Origin: Parastagonospora avenae f. sp. tritici 18332-5
Lineage: Eukaryota; Ascomycota; Dothideomycetes; Pleosporales; Phaeosphaeriaceae
Reading direction: 5' to 3'
Assembly: GCA_022559985.1 (NCBI GenBank)
Contig: JAFJTR010000092.1
Coordinates: 1-64,000 of the forward strand
DNA length: 64,000 nucleotides
A program made the position numbers and the translations under genes. This document shows positions 10,306 through 20,876 of this stretch, piece by piece (the first letter of the stretch is position 1; the number at the start of each line of letters is the position of its first letter). The notes below the pieces were generated by a model. The model had not been told where the DNA came from. It did no database searches and worked only from the letters and a program-made list of their open reading frames with translations.

Positions 10306-11358
10306 ATGTCTCTGATGACGACTATCAGAGCATGGCTTTTCGGATCCTCCAGCATACCAACCCACGCTACATCGCTAGCCAATGACCATTCATGTCGCTA
10401 CCGTCTCGACAACGACACTTCAGCTATCCTGACACTCTCTGATGGCCGCACACTCGGCTACGCTCAATACGGCTCTCCAACAGGCAAAGCGATTCTCTAC
10501 CAACACGGCTTCCCAGGCTCGCGAATCGAAGCCGCTGGATACCACGATCTGGGCAAAGAACTAGGTCTTCGCGTGATCGCAATTGATCGGCCAGGACACG
10601 GATGGAGCTCGCCGCATCCTGGGAGTACGCTGTTGGACTGGCCGAAAGATGTGGAAGTGCTGGCTGAGCATTTGAATTTGGAGACGTATTCGGTTTTGGT
10701 ATTTACAACTCCACACATCTTGATGTAGAGACTGGGAGCTAATCATCGAAAGGCGGTTTCAGGTGGCGGTCCTTCAGCACTTGCATGTGCGTACGCCCTC
10801 CCACCTGCGAAACTCAAAGCCGTGTCTCTCGTCTGCGCCATGGGTCCACCTAACATAGGCATGCAAGGCGCGGATCTGGCCCACCGCCTCGGCTGGCCTT
10901 ACAGTATCCGTTTCGCGCCGTACTGGGCGGGTCGTATGTTCTGGCGCACGATGGCAATAGGGCGCCTTGATCTCAGCGAAGAAGCACGTCTCGAAAGGCT
11001 GCTGAAAGAATCAGCAAGTGCGCCTGAGAAAGATCGCGACATCTTCGGCGACGTAGATCTCATGCGATTAGTCGTTCGGTCGAATTCTCAGGCTTTTGCG
11101 CAGGGGTATCAGGGTGTGTGGGATGATGGAAAGAAGAGTTGTAGGCCTTTCGGGTTTGAGATAAAGGATGTGAGGGAGGATTTGGAGGTGCAGTTATGGT
11201 ATGGGAAGGAGGATGTTTTTGTGCCGTCGGTGCATGGATTGCAGATTGCGGCGAGGTTGGGTGGGAGGGCGCGGTTGAGGATGGAAGATGAGTCGCATGC
11301 AGGGATACAGATACATTGGAGGAAAGAGATTCTCGAGGCTCTGAGGGACAGTATGTGA
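10306..11358 (+). CDS. alpha/beta hydrolase
   Basis: Two exons, 10306-10698 and 10753-11358, joined by a 54-bp intron, encode 332 residues. The fold markers are in order: YQHGFPGSR (oxyanion-hole HG, about residues 65-73), IDRPGHGWSS (about 90-99) and the nucleophile elbow VSGGGPS (about 133-139), whose first residues lie just after the splice junction. A likely acid is in the WYGKEDVFVP block (about 298-307), and the catalytic His is in EDESHAGI near the C-terminus (about 317-325). This looks like a cytosolic hydrolase or esterase of the broad AB_hydrolase_1 type. The substrate cannot be inferred. No signal peptide is evident. The acceptor at 10752 is required: the nearby CAG at 10762 gives the wrong frame. 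Confidence 0.82.
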
Positions 11359-11405
11359 GAATAAGGTGGTGGTATATATACACACTCCTCTCAGTCCTTA
11401 TGTGC

Positions 11406-12281
11406 TCAGTAACATACGTTCTTGGATTTCAAGGCCATTGCTTGTCCATCTCTTGAGCGTCCGTAGAGTACAACGTCTTCACCCAGCGGCACCCACTTGA
11501 CATCCTTCAACCTACTCACAGGCACTCTTTGTCCATCATCCACTCTAGCATCAGGACATATCTGCACTCCTCCCTTCCCCAACCATACCGGCGCAATAGT
11601 GACAATAACCGAGTCCACAAGCCGCATATTCTCCTTCGACAAGAGATTATCAATGACCGCGCCTCCACCCTCAATCATAACACTCCTAACCCCTTCTTTC
11701 GCAAGGACATCTAAAATCCCCTTCCACCCCATCTTTCCCTCCACAGCCTCAAGCTCAAACACCTTACCCCCAACACCCTCAACCACCCTCCTCTTCTCCT
11801 CATCAACACTCCCCTTCTTACTAACAAGCCAAACCCCCTTGCCCCGCCCCTCCCTCGCCAACTTCACAACTTTACTCGCATCACCAACGTCCCAGCGTCC
11901 ATTCGGATCCACAACAATAGGCCTGGGCTGCCCCTCAAGTCCTACGCCACCATACCCGCCAACACCGGCGATTCGACAGTTCAGTGATGGGTCGTCGGCG
12001 ATCGCGGTGCCGCATCCGATTAGAATGGCGTCGTGCTGGGAGCGCAGGTAGTGCGTCATTGCTTTTGATTGGGGGCCGGAGAGGGCGGTTTGGATGCCGG
12101 GAGAGAGAGAGAGGGACGAGTCGAGGGAGGTGGCGAAGGTGAGGGTTACGTGGGGTTTTGGTGGTGATGATGGGGTGGTTGAATGAGATGTTGATGATGT
12201 GGATTGTGGTGGGAGGTATGGGGTGATGTGTTGGGCGTCTGATTGGGGGAAGTGGAGGACATCGCGAGGTGGTTTGGACAT
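11406..12281 (-). CDS. RIB7: riboflavin biosynthesis reductase RIB7
   Basis: Single-exon protein of 291 residues with a RibD C-terminal (dihydrofolate-reductase-like) domain. Visible blocks are HVTLTFATSLDSSLS (about residues 44-58), SKAMTHYLRSQHDAILIGCG (about 72-92), AIADDPSLNCR (about 94-104) and, later, GVRSVMIEGGGAVIDNLL (about 196-213), the usual NADPH-binding Glu-Gly-Gly. The family reduces 2,5-diamino-6-ribosylamino-4(3H)-pyrimidinone 5'-phosphate to the ribityl form with NADPH, the step before the deaminase encoded at 3393. The N-terminal 45 residues are low-complexity Ser/Pro-rich. The gene is convergent with the hydrolase gene, with only 47 bp between stop codons. Confidence 0.88.
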   Translation of the reverse strand: MSKPPRDVLHFPQSDAQHITPYLPPQSTSSTSHSTTPSSPPKPHVTLTFATSLDSSLSLSPGIQTALSGPQSKAMTHYLRSQHDAILIGCGTAIADDPSLNCRIAGVGGYGGVGLEGQPRPIVVDPNGRWDVGDASKVVKLAREGRGKGVWLVSKKGSVDEEKRRVVEGVGGKVFELEAVEGKMGWKGILDVLAKEGVRSVMIEGGGAVIDNLLSKENMRLVDSVIVTIAPVWLGKGGVQICPDARVDDGQRVPVSRLKDVKWVPLGEDVVLYGRSRDGQAMALKSKNVCY

Positions 12282-12860
12282 TGCTCAGAGATGGTTCCTG
12301 AAGTCTTTCTGGATGGAGATAGTCTCTGGTCTGTGTGTGAATTCGACTTGTCGATTTTACTGTGTCGTGGTTTCTAAGCGGTTTTAGACCAGCGGTGGTG
12401 TGGTACGGAGGACCTCGGGAGGAATATAGAATAGTGAGAACGTGCTTTTCCTCACTACAATACCATGATCTTGTCTCTGCTTTCACTTCTTTTAGAAGAC
12501 GAGATGCAAGCTAACCTAGGTTGGTTACGTCAATAGTGGCGCACGGAGAAACCTCGGCCTAGACCCCACGTAGGCCACGGCAGCCCGATGACAGCGTTGG
12601 TGCCTGCACGGGCTGCTATCACCTTCACATATAGCATTTCCTCTCTCTACCTGTCGCTGGCGTTCCTGGTTCTTACGCTTCCTTTCTCTGAAGTCGCGCG
12701 TTCCCCCTCAACTCCCGCTACGTCTCCGCCTACAGTGCCCCTCGAACTCGGCCCCACGATCTCCTACTGCGCCAATACAACCGCATCAGCGCTCCTTAAA
12801 TACGCGCGAAGTCGAGACCTTCAGGCACGAAGCCTAATTCGCACATAATATACCGTCAAG
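12282..12860. other. divergent intergenic region, nothing recognised
   Basis: This holds the promoters of RIB7 (minus) and UBC12 (plus). An 86-codon frame at 12588-12848 is hydrophobic at first but ends just before the UBC12 ATG and has no family match that I know. Confidence 0.5.
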
Positions 12861-13588
12861 ATGATGAAAATATGGTCTATGGTACGATGCCATTCATGAT
12901 GCAGACTGAAGCAAGTCATGTGGAAAAGATGACAAGCTAACAAAACTTACAGAAGAAGCAACAGCAGCAAGATGAGGCTGCTGCTGCCGCCACAAGCAAA
13001 AAGAAGAAGGTCACTCCAGCTCAGCTTCGCGCACAGAAGGGTACGACACATCATTCCAGCCTTCACGACGATCAACTAACACGACATAGATCTTGAAGAG
13101 CTATCTCTCGGCACGACCATGCAGACGCACTTCCCTAACCCCGACGATATCCTGAACTTCAAGCTCACAATCGACCCGGACGAGGGCATGTACAAGGGCG
13201 GTCGATTCGACTTCGACTTCAAGATCAACCAGAACTTCCCACACGACCCCCCGAAAGTCAAGTGCACGCAGAAGATCTACCACCCGAACATCGATCTAGA
13301 GGGCAACGTCTGCCTGAACATTCTGCGAGAAGACTGGAAGCCGGTCCTGAACTTGAATGCGGTGGTGGTTGGTCTACAGGTGCGTAATACTCAATGATAG
13401 CGCATGAGCAACGGACAGGCACTAACAGAATACAGTTCCTCTTCCTCGAGCCAAACGCGTCGGATCCGCTGAACAAGGAGGCTGCAGAGGACCTCAAGGC
13501 CAACCGAGAAGGCTTCAAGCGCAACGTGCGCTCATCACTCGGCGGTGGTACAGTCAAGGGACAAACCTTCGATCGCGTGCTCAAATGA
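12861..13588 (+). CDS. UBC12: NEDD8-conjugating enzyme UBC12
   Basis: Four exons, 12861-12881, 12953-13040, 13090-13379 and 13436-13588, give 183 residues, the usual UBC12 length. The first exon encodes only MMKIWSM, which matches the short N-terminal docking peptide by which UBC12 binds its E1. It is followed by a Gln/Ala/Lys-rich linker and the E2 core. The active-site region reads HPNIDLEGNVCLNILRE with catalytic Cys at about residue 111, and the next block DWKPVLNLNAVVVGLQ is diagnostic of UBC12. The C-terminal helices end TFDRVLK. The enzyme transfers the ubiquitin-like NEDD8 (Rub1) to cullins and so activates SCF-type ligases. All introns have GTACGA/GTGCGT-type donors and AG acceptors and preserve the frame. 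Confidence 0.95.
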
Positions 13589-14482
13589 GCAACGAACCAT
13601 GTACACTTCGAACAACCTCCGAGGGTTGCCTTTGCGCACGACATGTATTTGCTAGGGGGGACCGATTTTGATCCACGCTAGGACAGATGGGTTGAGCAAG
13701 TTACGAAGGGATCAAGTCCAGCATGAGAAGAAGCGGGAGCGGACACGTTCAGCGCGGAGTTACATCGTACCATCAGCGAGCATATAGCCCAGGCGCACAT
13801 GGAGCATGGCGTCAAGGAACGCGTGTTTTCCCTTGGAGATTTCCCAGCCATTTCGATTGAGCATTTTTATCGGAATGTCGGCCTTCGTAGAAGCGTGCAA
13901 ATACTCAAGATCTTTCGTATTATTTCCGAAGCCACAATCTCCATTAGGCGAACATTGCATACTGTGTAGACATGCTAGTTCTTGTTAGTACGAGATCAGG
14001 CTAATACCTTTACTCGATCATGTCCTCGACTTGTGCCACCTTTTTATGATGGATAACATGGAGTTAAATTACAACAAGTGAATTTGTAGTTTGCTGCCAA
14101 CAAAGTTTCGTGATGCCGTCCCTACAAGTGTGGGGTAAGAGTTGTGCCGGAACTTGCAAAACTGGACCTTGAAGGCACAAATATTCCACGCACAACCAAA
14201 TGAAGAGCATAAGCTGCGTATGTCATCATTCGTCTCCACACAGATGTGCAATATGACTGTGACACGAAGCCATACATTCTTCCGCAGCCGGCAGCGGTGC
14301 GTCTTCGGCCAATCAAAGCGGGGATCGCATCGGGGAGAAAGTTGCGTCTCCGACAGTGCCGCCGATTTTCGCAGTAAGCTGGTGCCCACCAAAATTCCAG
14401 GCCCAGCACACGAATGCTTTAAAGCTGATTGATTCCCCCACACAAGCTGCCTCCCTTCAAGATACCCCCTCACACATTCACA
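13589..14482. other. intergenic stretch, nothing recognised
   Basis: About 890 bp between UBC12 and ILV5. Short open frames on both strands show no family features. The final 60 bp before 14483 are C-rich pyrimidine tracts, as expected before a highly expressed fungal gene. Confidence 0.55.
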
Positions 14483-15862
14483 ATGGCTTCAAGACCCGTT
14501 TCCCGCGCTCTCCGCCAGACTGCCAGGCAATTGGCTACTGCTCCTGCCCAGAAGCGCACCTTCGTCTCTGCTGTGCGCGCTGGCGTCACCGCTGCTCCTA
14601 AGGCGGCTGTGACCTCGCAGTTCCAGCAGACCCGTGGTGTCAAGACAATTGACTTTGCCGGCACCAAGGAGACTGTTTACGGTAAGATTTAAAAGTCAAG
14701 ACTGCGTCGATTGGGTGAAAGCTGACAGGCAGACAGAGCGTGCCGACTGGCCCAAAGAGAAGCTTCTTGTGAGTCAGCCACTGCCTCAATGGCATCAAAA
14801 TTGGTAGTAAACGAACATGGAGCTGACAATTGAGCCAGGAATACTTCAAGAACGACACCCTCGCCCTCATCGGCTATGGCTCCCAGGGCCACGGCCAGGG
14901 TCTCAACATGCGCGACAACGGCCTCAACGTCATTGTCGGTGTACGAGAGAACGGCCAGTCATGGAAGGAGGCTCTCGACGACGGCTGGGTCCCCGGAAAG
15001 AACCTGTTCGGCATCGATGAGGCCATTGGCAAGTCCACGGTTGTCATGAACCTTCTCTCCGACGCCGCCCAGTCCGAGACCTGGCCCCAGATCAAGCCCC
15101 AGCTCAAGGGCAAGGTGAGCATCTCCGAAAGTTCTATCACATTCGGCATTCACTAACACTCCTCAGACTCTCTACTTCTCTCACGGTTTCTCCCCCGTCT
15201 TCAAGGACCTTACCAAGGTCGACGTCCCCACCGACATCGACGTCATCCTCGTTGCCCCCAAGGGTTCTGGCCGTACCGTCCGCTCCCTCTTCCGTGAGGG
15301 CCGTGGTATCAACTCCTCCATTGCCGTCTTCCAGGACGTCACCGGCAAGGCCAAGGAGAAGGCCGTCGCCCTTGGTGTTGCCGTCGGCTCCGGATACATG
15401 TACGAGACGACATTCCAGAAGGAGGTCTACTCCGACCTCTACGGTGAGCGTGGTTGCTTGATGGGAGGTATCCACGGCATGTTCCTCGCCCAGTACGAGG
15501 TTCTCCGTGAGCGCGGCCACAGCCCATCTGAGGCTTTCAACGAGACCGTCGAGGAGGCTACCCAGTCTCTGTACCCCTTGATCGGAGCACACGGCATGGA
15601 CTACATGTACGCTGCCTGCTCTACCACCGCCCGCCGTGGTGCCATCGACTGGAGCAAGCGCTTCAAGGATGCCCTCAAGCCCGTCTTTGACGACCTCTAC
15701 ACCTCCGTCGAGAACGGCAGCGAGACCAAGCGCTCGCTCGAGTACAACTCGCAGCCCGACTACCGTGAGAAGTACAACGAGGAGCTCAAGGAGATTGACG
15801 ACCTCGAGATCTGGCGCGCCGGAAAGGCCGTCCGCTCCCTCCGCCCCGAGAACGCCAAATAG
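14483..15862 (+). CDS. ILV5: ketol-acid reductoisomerase, mitochondrial
   Basis: Four exons, 14483-14681, 14737-14768, 14839-15114 and 15167-15862, encode 400 residues. The enzyme catalyses the Mg-dependent isomerisation and NADPH reduction of acetolactate or acetohydroxybutyrate in valine, leucine and isoleucine synthesis, in mitochondria. The N-terminus (MASRPVSRALRQTARQLATA) is an Arg/Ser/Ala presequence. The mature part has the NADPH loop GYGSQGHGQG (about residues 89-98), and the acid residues of the Mg site lie in the ETTFQKEVYSDLYGERG block (about 247-263). The last exon carries the knotted C-terminal domain ending in SLRPENAK. A 32-bp second exon encodes RADWPKEKLL. Codon use is strongly C-ending compared with neighbours, consistent with high expression. 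In yeast Ilv5 also helps maintain mitochondrial DNA; nothing here shows that. Confidence 0.96.
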
Positions 15863-16117
15863 GTGTTGCGTACAGTAATGACCTAATGGAAGATGAAAGA
15901 GGGCAATGTGTAGATATCTTGTCTTATATTCGGATCTTTGGCGTCGGCGCGCTTGCTTCATCTATGGGCGGACTGGGATCCAAAGAGAAGGAAAAAAGCC
16001 CATAGGCTAAAAGCAAATGATACCTTTTCGTGACACCAGCAGTATTTCACGATGACTCTTCTGATTTGCTAATCGTTCCAAGTATTTCTTCTATGTGAGA
16101 CCGACGCATCATAATCA

Positions 16118-16990
16118 TCATCTATTGTATGCTTTCCACAGCTCGCCCGGCGTTCTTCTCTGCTCCACAGCGCGAATCCCAACCAGCCAACCCATTACCT
16201 TCGCAGCGAAAAGCAAAACGAACGTCATGAAATACTCGATCGATCTCTCCACATACCGATACGCGAACTCCTGCACTCTCGACTGACCCCCCAACACGCC
16301 CCCCAACCCAACAAACACCGGCCAGTTGTCCAAATCCCAAAAGATGACAAACAACTGCAACTCAACCCACCAGCTTCCCAGTAGCTTCTTAACCGCCCTC
16401 TGCGCTCCCGACAGCACCTCATCATCCACAACCCCCATAATCACGCCATTCAAATTCCAAAAGAACAACGGCTTCCCCAAATCCGCCGGGTCCGTCCACT
16501 CCTCCACCACAACATCCTCATCGACATCACTTGGCTTGACACACCGCCTGCCAATCGCCCTTCTCACATCGTAGTATCTCTCCGCGCGCCGCCACTCATG
16601 TCTCGCATACCGCGGGACTTCGACAATCAAGCCCAGACCAGAGGTTTTGCGCTGCCCGGTACCGATGTATATCTCGCCGCCGCCCGCGGCGCTGAGCATC
16701 TTGTTGGACCCGTCGAGAGAAAGCCAGATGGAGCCGCGGAGGAGGTGTAGGTATTCGGTGTGGGCGGTGTGGAAGTGCGGGCCGGATGTCCATTGGGAGT
16801 GGCGGGGGAGGGAGATTGTGGTTTTGGGGAGGGGGTGGGAGGGGGAGGGGGGTGTGTCGGGGATGTGGTATGCGACTGCTGAGGGGCCGGGGCGGAGGAT
16901 GGGTTGGGTGTTAGGAGGGAGGGGGGATAGGACCTGGGGGAGGGGAGATGGGAAAGGGCGAGTGCGGTTGGTTTGGTGGGTTCGTGCCAT
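16118..16990 (-). CDS. cupin-fold protein with C-terminal membrane segments
   Basis: Single exon of 290 residues from the ATG at 16990 (MARTHQTNRT); the open frame extends further upstream to 17119, but the first 43 codons look like untranslated leader. A Pro-rich start is followed by a single cupin-like beta-barrel (about residues 45-140), with an HFHTAHTEYLHLLRG block containing closely spaced His and Glu residues that could hold a metal. A later His-containing strand lies at PRYARHEW. The C-terminal half has three hydrophobic stretches (about 185-205, 215-240 and 258-280), so this is likely a membrane-attached protein. Cupins serve many enzymes and binding proteins, so no reaction is assigned. 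It is convergent with ILV5, with 255 bp between stops. Confidence 0.65.
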   Translation of the reverse strand: MARTHQTNRTRPFPSPLPQVLSPLPPNTQPILRPGPSAVAYHIPDTPPSPSHPLPKTTISLPRHSQWTSGPHFHTAHTEYLHLLRGSIWLSLDGSNKMLSAAGGGEIYIGTGQRKTSGLGLIVEVPRYARHEWRRAERYYDVRRAIGRRCVKPSDVDEDVVVEEWTDPADLGKPLFFWNLNGVIMGVVDDEVLSGAQRAVKKLLGSWWVELQLFVIFWDLDNWPVFVGLGGVLGGQSRVQEFAYRYVERSIEYFMTFVLLFAAKVMGWLVGIRAVEQRRTPGELWKAYNR

Positions 16991-18202
16991 GGTGAATGGG
17001 GTGGGAGGTGATGTTGTCGTGGTGACGTTGTGATGTTGAGGAGTAAAGGTGATATGTGAAAGGTGTGACGCGAATGTTGAGAGAAAGCGAGCGTATATAC
17101 ACATACAGCTTTTGCTCAAAGTAATATTTACTTCCTGATTTCAAACGTGGCTTCTGACGAACTTCGTTAATTCTTTGGATTTAGTCAGCCTTTTTACTTG
17201 TTTTCTAGATGACAGTGGATGGATGCCTAATTAGAATGTGAGAGAAGCGCGGAATGTATCCGCACACTGCTATCTTATGATGGCATTTTGATGCATCGAC
17301 GCAAATACAGGAAGTACTTATGTCAACAAAAGTTTTCGATCTCAGATACCCAGCTGGTACATTTATAGCTGTCGCGTGGGTTGACTCCGAGCATTGGCCG
17401 GATGCAGGCTAGTCTGGTTGACATGCGCGTGGTCAACTTTCAAGCAACCACTCCATCCCTCGAACATCAATTTAGCTTCTCCAACAACAGAGCCGGCAAG
17501 TGCGAACCGAAGAATGGTCCCATTCGCATAGCGCGGCTAGTCACTCCCAGGAATGCATGCGTCAAACTGACGATGAAGCTATCGCTTGCAGGGTTCTTTC
17601 CGCTGTCGTTCGCGGCGAGCCTGCTAAAATTGTTGAGCTGTAATCGTAGGACAAGTTAAAGAAGTGCCACACCTTGAGTTCATCTAATGAGTGTAAGTTG
17701 AAGCGTAGAAAATCTGATGTTAAGCATGGTGTGCCCCTTCCAAACTGCTTCAAGGCCTCCTTTCCCTTCCTTTCTCGAGTCCAGCTCTGTCCTCCGTGCC
17801 ACGGTGGTACGCTGTACGTAGTTACATATTTCCTCAACGTGGCAATATAGTCCCCCTCGCGACGATCGCCTGGTTCTGTTTGTTTGCGGCCTCTTAGTCT
17901 GCGAATTCCTCACTCGAAGCACTAGTGCTTGTAAACACCCTTCAAGGCCTGAACTACTGCGGCGTCGTTCCAACCATTCTCTCACTGCACACTGTACGCA
18001 CGCAGAACTTCAAGATGTTAGAGCCATCCGTTGTAGCGCTGAATTAGGCTGACAATTCTGCAGGAAAACTGTACCATACCCCACGGATCCGAAACTTCCT
18101 CGGTCGAATTCCAAGCTTTCGACCAGGCCAGCGAGATTTTCGGGCACGCTGAAGAGCCTCTTCAAGAAGAAGGAGAAGAAGCCGAGTGATCAGGAAGTCT
18201 GG
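16991..18202. other. intergenic stretch; probable 5' exon part of the eIF2B-family gene
   Basis: The right end (from about 18064, after a CAG) stays open in the frame of the gene starting at 18203. It encodes a basic peptide (LKSLFKKKEKKPSDQEVW just before the ATG), so the true first exon may lie upstream. I could not find a matching donor with the right phase. The rest of this 1.2 kb shows nothing recognisable. Confidence 0.4.
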
Positions 18203-19639
18203 ATGATGTATGCGGGAACCATGTCGTGCCCCGTTCTTACACCGCCTGAGTCTCAGCATCGCACACCACCTGAGCCAGAGGAAGAGCCTGTGGATGATTC
18301 ATCTGTAGAGGAGACGCCGACCAAAACCCATCATCGTCGAGTCTCATCTGCAGTAACGTCCAAGCCACTTCCTATTCTCCCGCTCGACACATTCCTACCC
18401 AAACACGACATTACTAATTACGAGGCCGCGTTGGAGAAGGCGGTTCAAGAGCTGCAAAACGACTTCCAGTCTGGAGCTCGAGAGCTCGCAGATGCTTCTC
18501 TGGCTCACCTCGCTCACATCACTGAGATTGGCGCATCTGTAGCGACGACATGGGGCAAATTCTGGGCTATTATGGTCCACGCAGCAAAACAGCTTGGACA
18601 AGCACGACCAAGCATGAGCGCCGCCATTACTTCATGTCTGCTTCGCACACTCGAACGAGTTGCCAGACGCTGGAACGACGAGACCGAAAAGGGCCAGCGA
18701 AACACTGGAGACCTAGTCCGTATCGCTCGAGGCCTGCTAGAGGAGATCCGAACAGAGCGACGCCAGATCAGTGCCCGCTTGGACGAGACGTTCGCTACAT
18801 GGCTCAAGGAAAACTTTACACAAAAGCCACCATCCGGCGTGCCTTTCATCTCCGGTCCAGGCATTCCGTTCAATATCCCCACGCCGCCCAAAACTCCGCG
18901 GACCATTCGTATTCTGATGCTCAGCAATTCGAGTACAATTCGCTCCGTCATACTTCATGCTTTGGCAGCACTGCCAACTTTCGACTTCCACCTCACTATC
19001 CTTGAATCCCGGCCGCGATGCGAGGGCGCAGACATGGCATCCCACCTCCTCTCCGCCGCCACCGACAAACAACGCCTCGCAGTCCGCATCGTCCCCGACA
19101 GCGCCGTCGGCACCGCCGCACGCAACATCGACATCGTGCTGCTCGGCGCCGACCGCATCTCCTCCACGGGTGACGTGAGCAATAAATCCGGCTCGCTCGC
19201 CGCTGCGCTGTGCGTCAAGCAACTCAATTCCAACGCCGCGGTCATCGTCGTCAGCGACATTGACAAAATTGCTGCGCCGGAACTGGAGGAAAGCGCTCTC
19301 GAGAACCATCCTGCGCATGAGTTGAGTTCAGCCTGGGCGCCAGATACGCGCAATAAACTCGAGGAGATGGACAAGTTGGAGGTGTTTGGCGAGTGGTTCG
19401 AGTGGGTGCCGGCCAAGTACATCGACATGTACGTGACGGAGCTGGGGATCCTGGACATTGAGGATGTAGAGCGCGTAGCCAAGGAGATTCAGCAGTTGGA
19501 CGAGTATATTTTCCAGAAGAAGAAGGATGGGGAGGGCAGTGCGAGGGCGTCGACGGAGGGGAGTGCCAGGGAGGGATCGGTGGGGGATATGGAAGTCGAG
19601 CATCCGGTGTGGAGGTCTGAGGCTAGGACAATTTTCTAA
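18203..19639 (+). CDS. eIF2B alpha/beta/delta-family protein
   Basis: Open frame of 478 residues from the ATG at 18203. The N-terminal 70 residues are acidic and Ser/Thr/Pro-rich. A helical segment follows (about residues 70-190: DITNYEAALEKAVQELQNDF...). The C-terminal Rossmann-like part carries IRILMLSNSSTIRSVILHAL (about 233-252), LTILESRPRCEG, GADRISSTGDVSNKSGS and WFEWVPAKYIDMYVTELG, blocks shared by the regulatory subunits of eIF2B and by related ribose-1,5-bisphosphate isomerase-type proteins. True eIF2B alpha, beta and delta are usually shorter or have other N-termini. This appears to be a fungal IF-2B-family relative rather than a certain eIF2B subunit. The C-terminal 50 residues are low-complexity. 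The reading frame remains open upstream of the ATG to about 18052, so the start is uncertain. Confidence 0.75.
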   Translation: MMYAGTMSCPVLTPPESQHRTPPEPEEEPVDDSSVEETPTKTHHRRVSSAVTSKPLPILPLDTFLPKHDITNYEAALEKAVQELQNDFQSGARELADASLAHLAHITEIGASVATTWGKFWAIMVHAAKQLGQARPSMSAAITSCLLRTLERVARRWNDETEKGQRNTGDLVRIARGLLEEIRTERRQISARLDETFATWLKENFTQKPPSGVPFISGPGIPFNIPTPPKTPRTIRILMLSNSSTIRSVILHALAALPTFDFHLTILESRPRCEGADMASHLLSAATDKQRLAVRIVPDSAVGTAARNIDIVLLGADRISSTGDVSNKSGSLAAALCVKQLNSNAAVIVVSDIDKIAAPELEESALENHPAHELSSAWAPDTRNKLEEMDKLEVFGEWFEWVPAKYIDMYVTELGILDIEDVERVAKEIQQLDEYIFQKKKDGEGSARASTEGSAREGSVGDMEVEHPVWRSEARTIF

Positions 19640-19896
19640 GTGTATAACAGAACTAGCATTGGGGCGCATATTAGGGTGTAGGGTAATTGGGCGTTAGTTA
19701 GGCGTCTTTTTGGTGAATTTCAAGAGCATATCCTATGAAAACGCCCTGTTCCGCAATTGAACATGCTGAGATATGCAAACTGATACCGCTCGATAATAAC
19801 ACCGCCCATGTTCGTACACTTTTGCCAACGCGCCGAACGAATCCCATCTCGATGTCACAAAAGCCTTTATCATCCCTGCTACCAGTATCTCGTCGT

Positions 19897-20607
19897 CTAG
19901 ATGAGATGCTTGCTCCTGAAGTACGCCCGGAGGTACACGACCTGCCACGCACCCAACCCAATCAACATCGCCATCGTCCCAATTGCAAACCACTTGACGC
20001 GCTCATTCGTGCTCTCATTCGTATCCCTCAGCTTCTGCTCACGGGCCCTCAAATAGTCCATCTCCGTGACAATTTCGCCGACCGTCTCCTCAATGCGCCT
20101 CAGCTCCGCCTCGACAGGCTTCAACTTCTCGCCAGCCGAAATGGCGTTCCAGTCCTTGGCATCGGCTCCTATGTCGATGTCGAGCTCGACGTGGCGCGGC
20201 TGGTTCGTCTTGGACGCGCCTGTGAAGACGTTCTCGAAGCAGACGTCGAAGGCGGCGTCTTCGTGCGCGGTGAAGGCGTAGCGGTTTTCGCCGACGACAT
20301 CTTTAGGGCGGTGGTAGTCGTTGCCCATGGAGTCGCGGATCTAGTATGATTTATTAGCCCCAGGGTGAAGGTGAAGGTGGATGCTATTGTGACGTACATG
20401 CATGTCAACTCTCTGTCCATCTCCTCTGTATCCGTCTAGAATCGCGGTGACGACGACCAATTGGTCCTTTGCACAAAAGTTGCGCACGCAGCGCTCGTAC
20501 TTGGCTGCATCGTGGGGGGAGACGGGGTGCAGGTCGAATTTGAGGGCGGCGGCGAGGGGTAAGAGGAGCAGCAGTACGCAGCTGAGGAGTCGTGATATCC
20601 GATCCAT
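19897..20607 (-). CDS. ERV25: p24-family cargo receptor, ERV25-type
   Basis: Two exons, 20607-20398 and 20340-19897, with a 57-bp intron (GTACGT...TAG), give 217 residues, normal for p24 proteins. The signal peptide (MDRISRLLSCVLLLLLPLAAA) is followed by a GOLD domain with two cysteines (CVRNFC near residue 39 and FDVCFENV near residue 98). A coiled-coil stem comes next (about 140-180: VEAELRRIEETVGEIVTEMDYLRAREQKLRDTNEST), then one membrane segment (about 185-205). The cytosolic tail YLRAYFRSKHLI closely resembles yeast Erv25, with aromatic and dibasic sorting signals for COPII/COPI coats. The protein cycles between ER and Golgi and helps select cargo, including GPI proteins. Confidence 0.9.
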
Positions 20608-20876
20608 GGTGTTGTGGATTGTCCAGATGGTCGTGGTGCGAACTGTACAGGTGTCGCGGCAGGGATGCGAGAGGCCAGATGGGCCGCTAAGCTGGGTGGG
20701 GCAAGCGCGATAGACCCTTGCTCGAAGATGAGGTGACCCCTCGATGTTTCTTCCACTGAACATGAAATATCTATATATACGCTTCATGATAACCCTATAG
20801 AGGTATGCTATGGAGGAAAATATGTTAACCATAACGCCCATGCACCGGACGGATCACATCTGACCTCAGACGTCTC

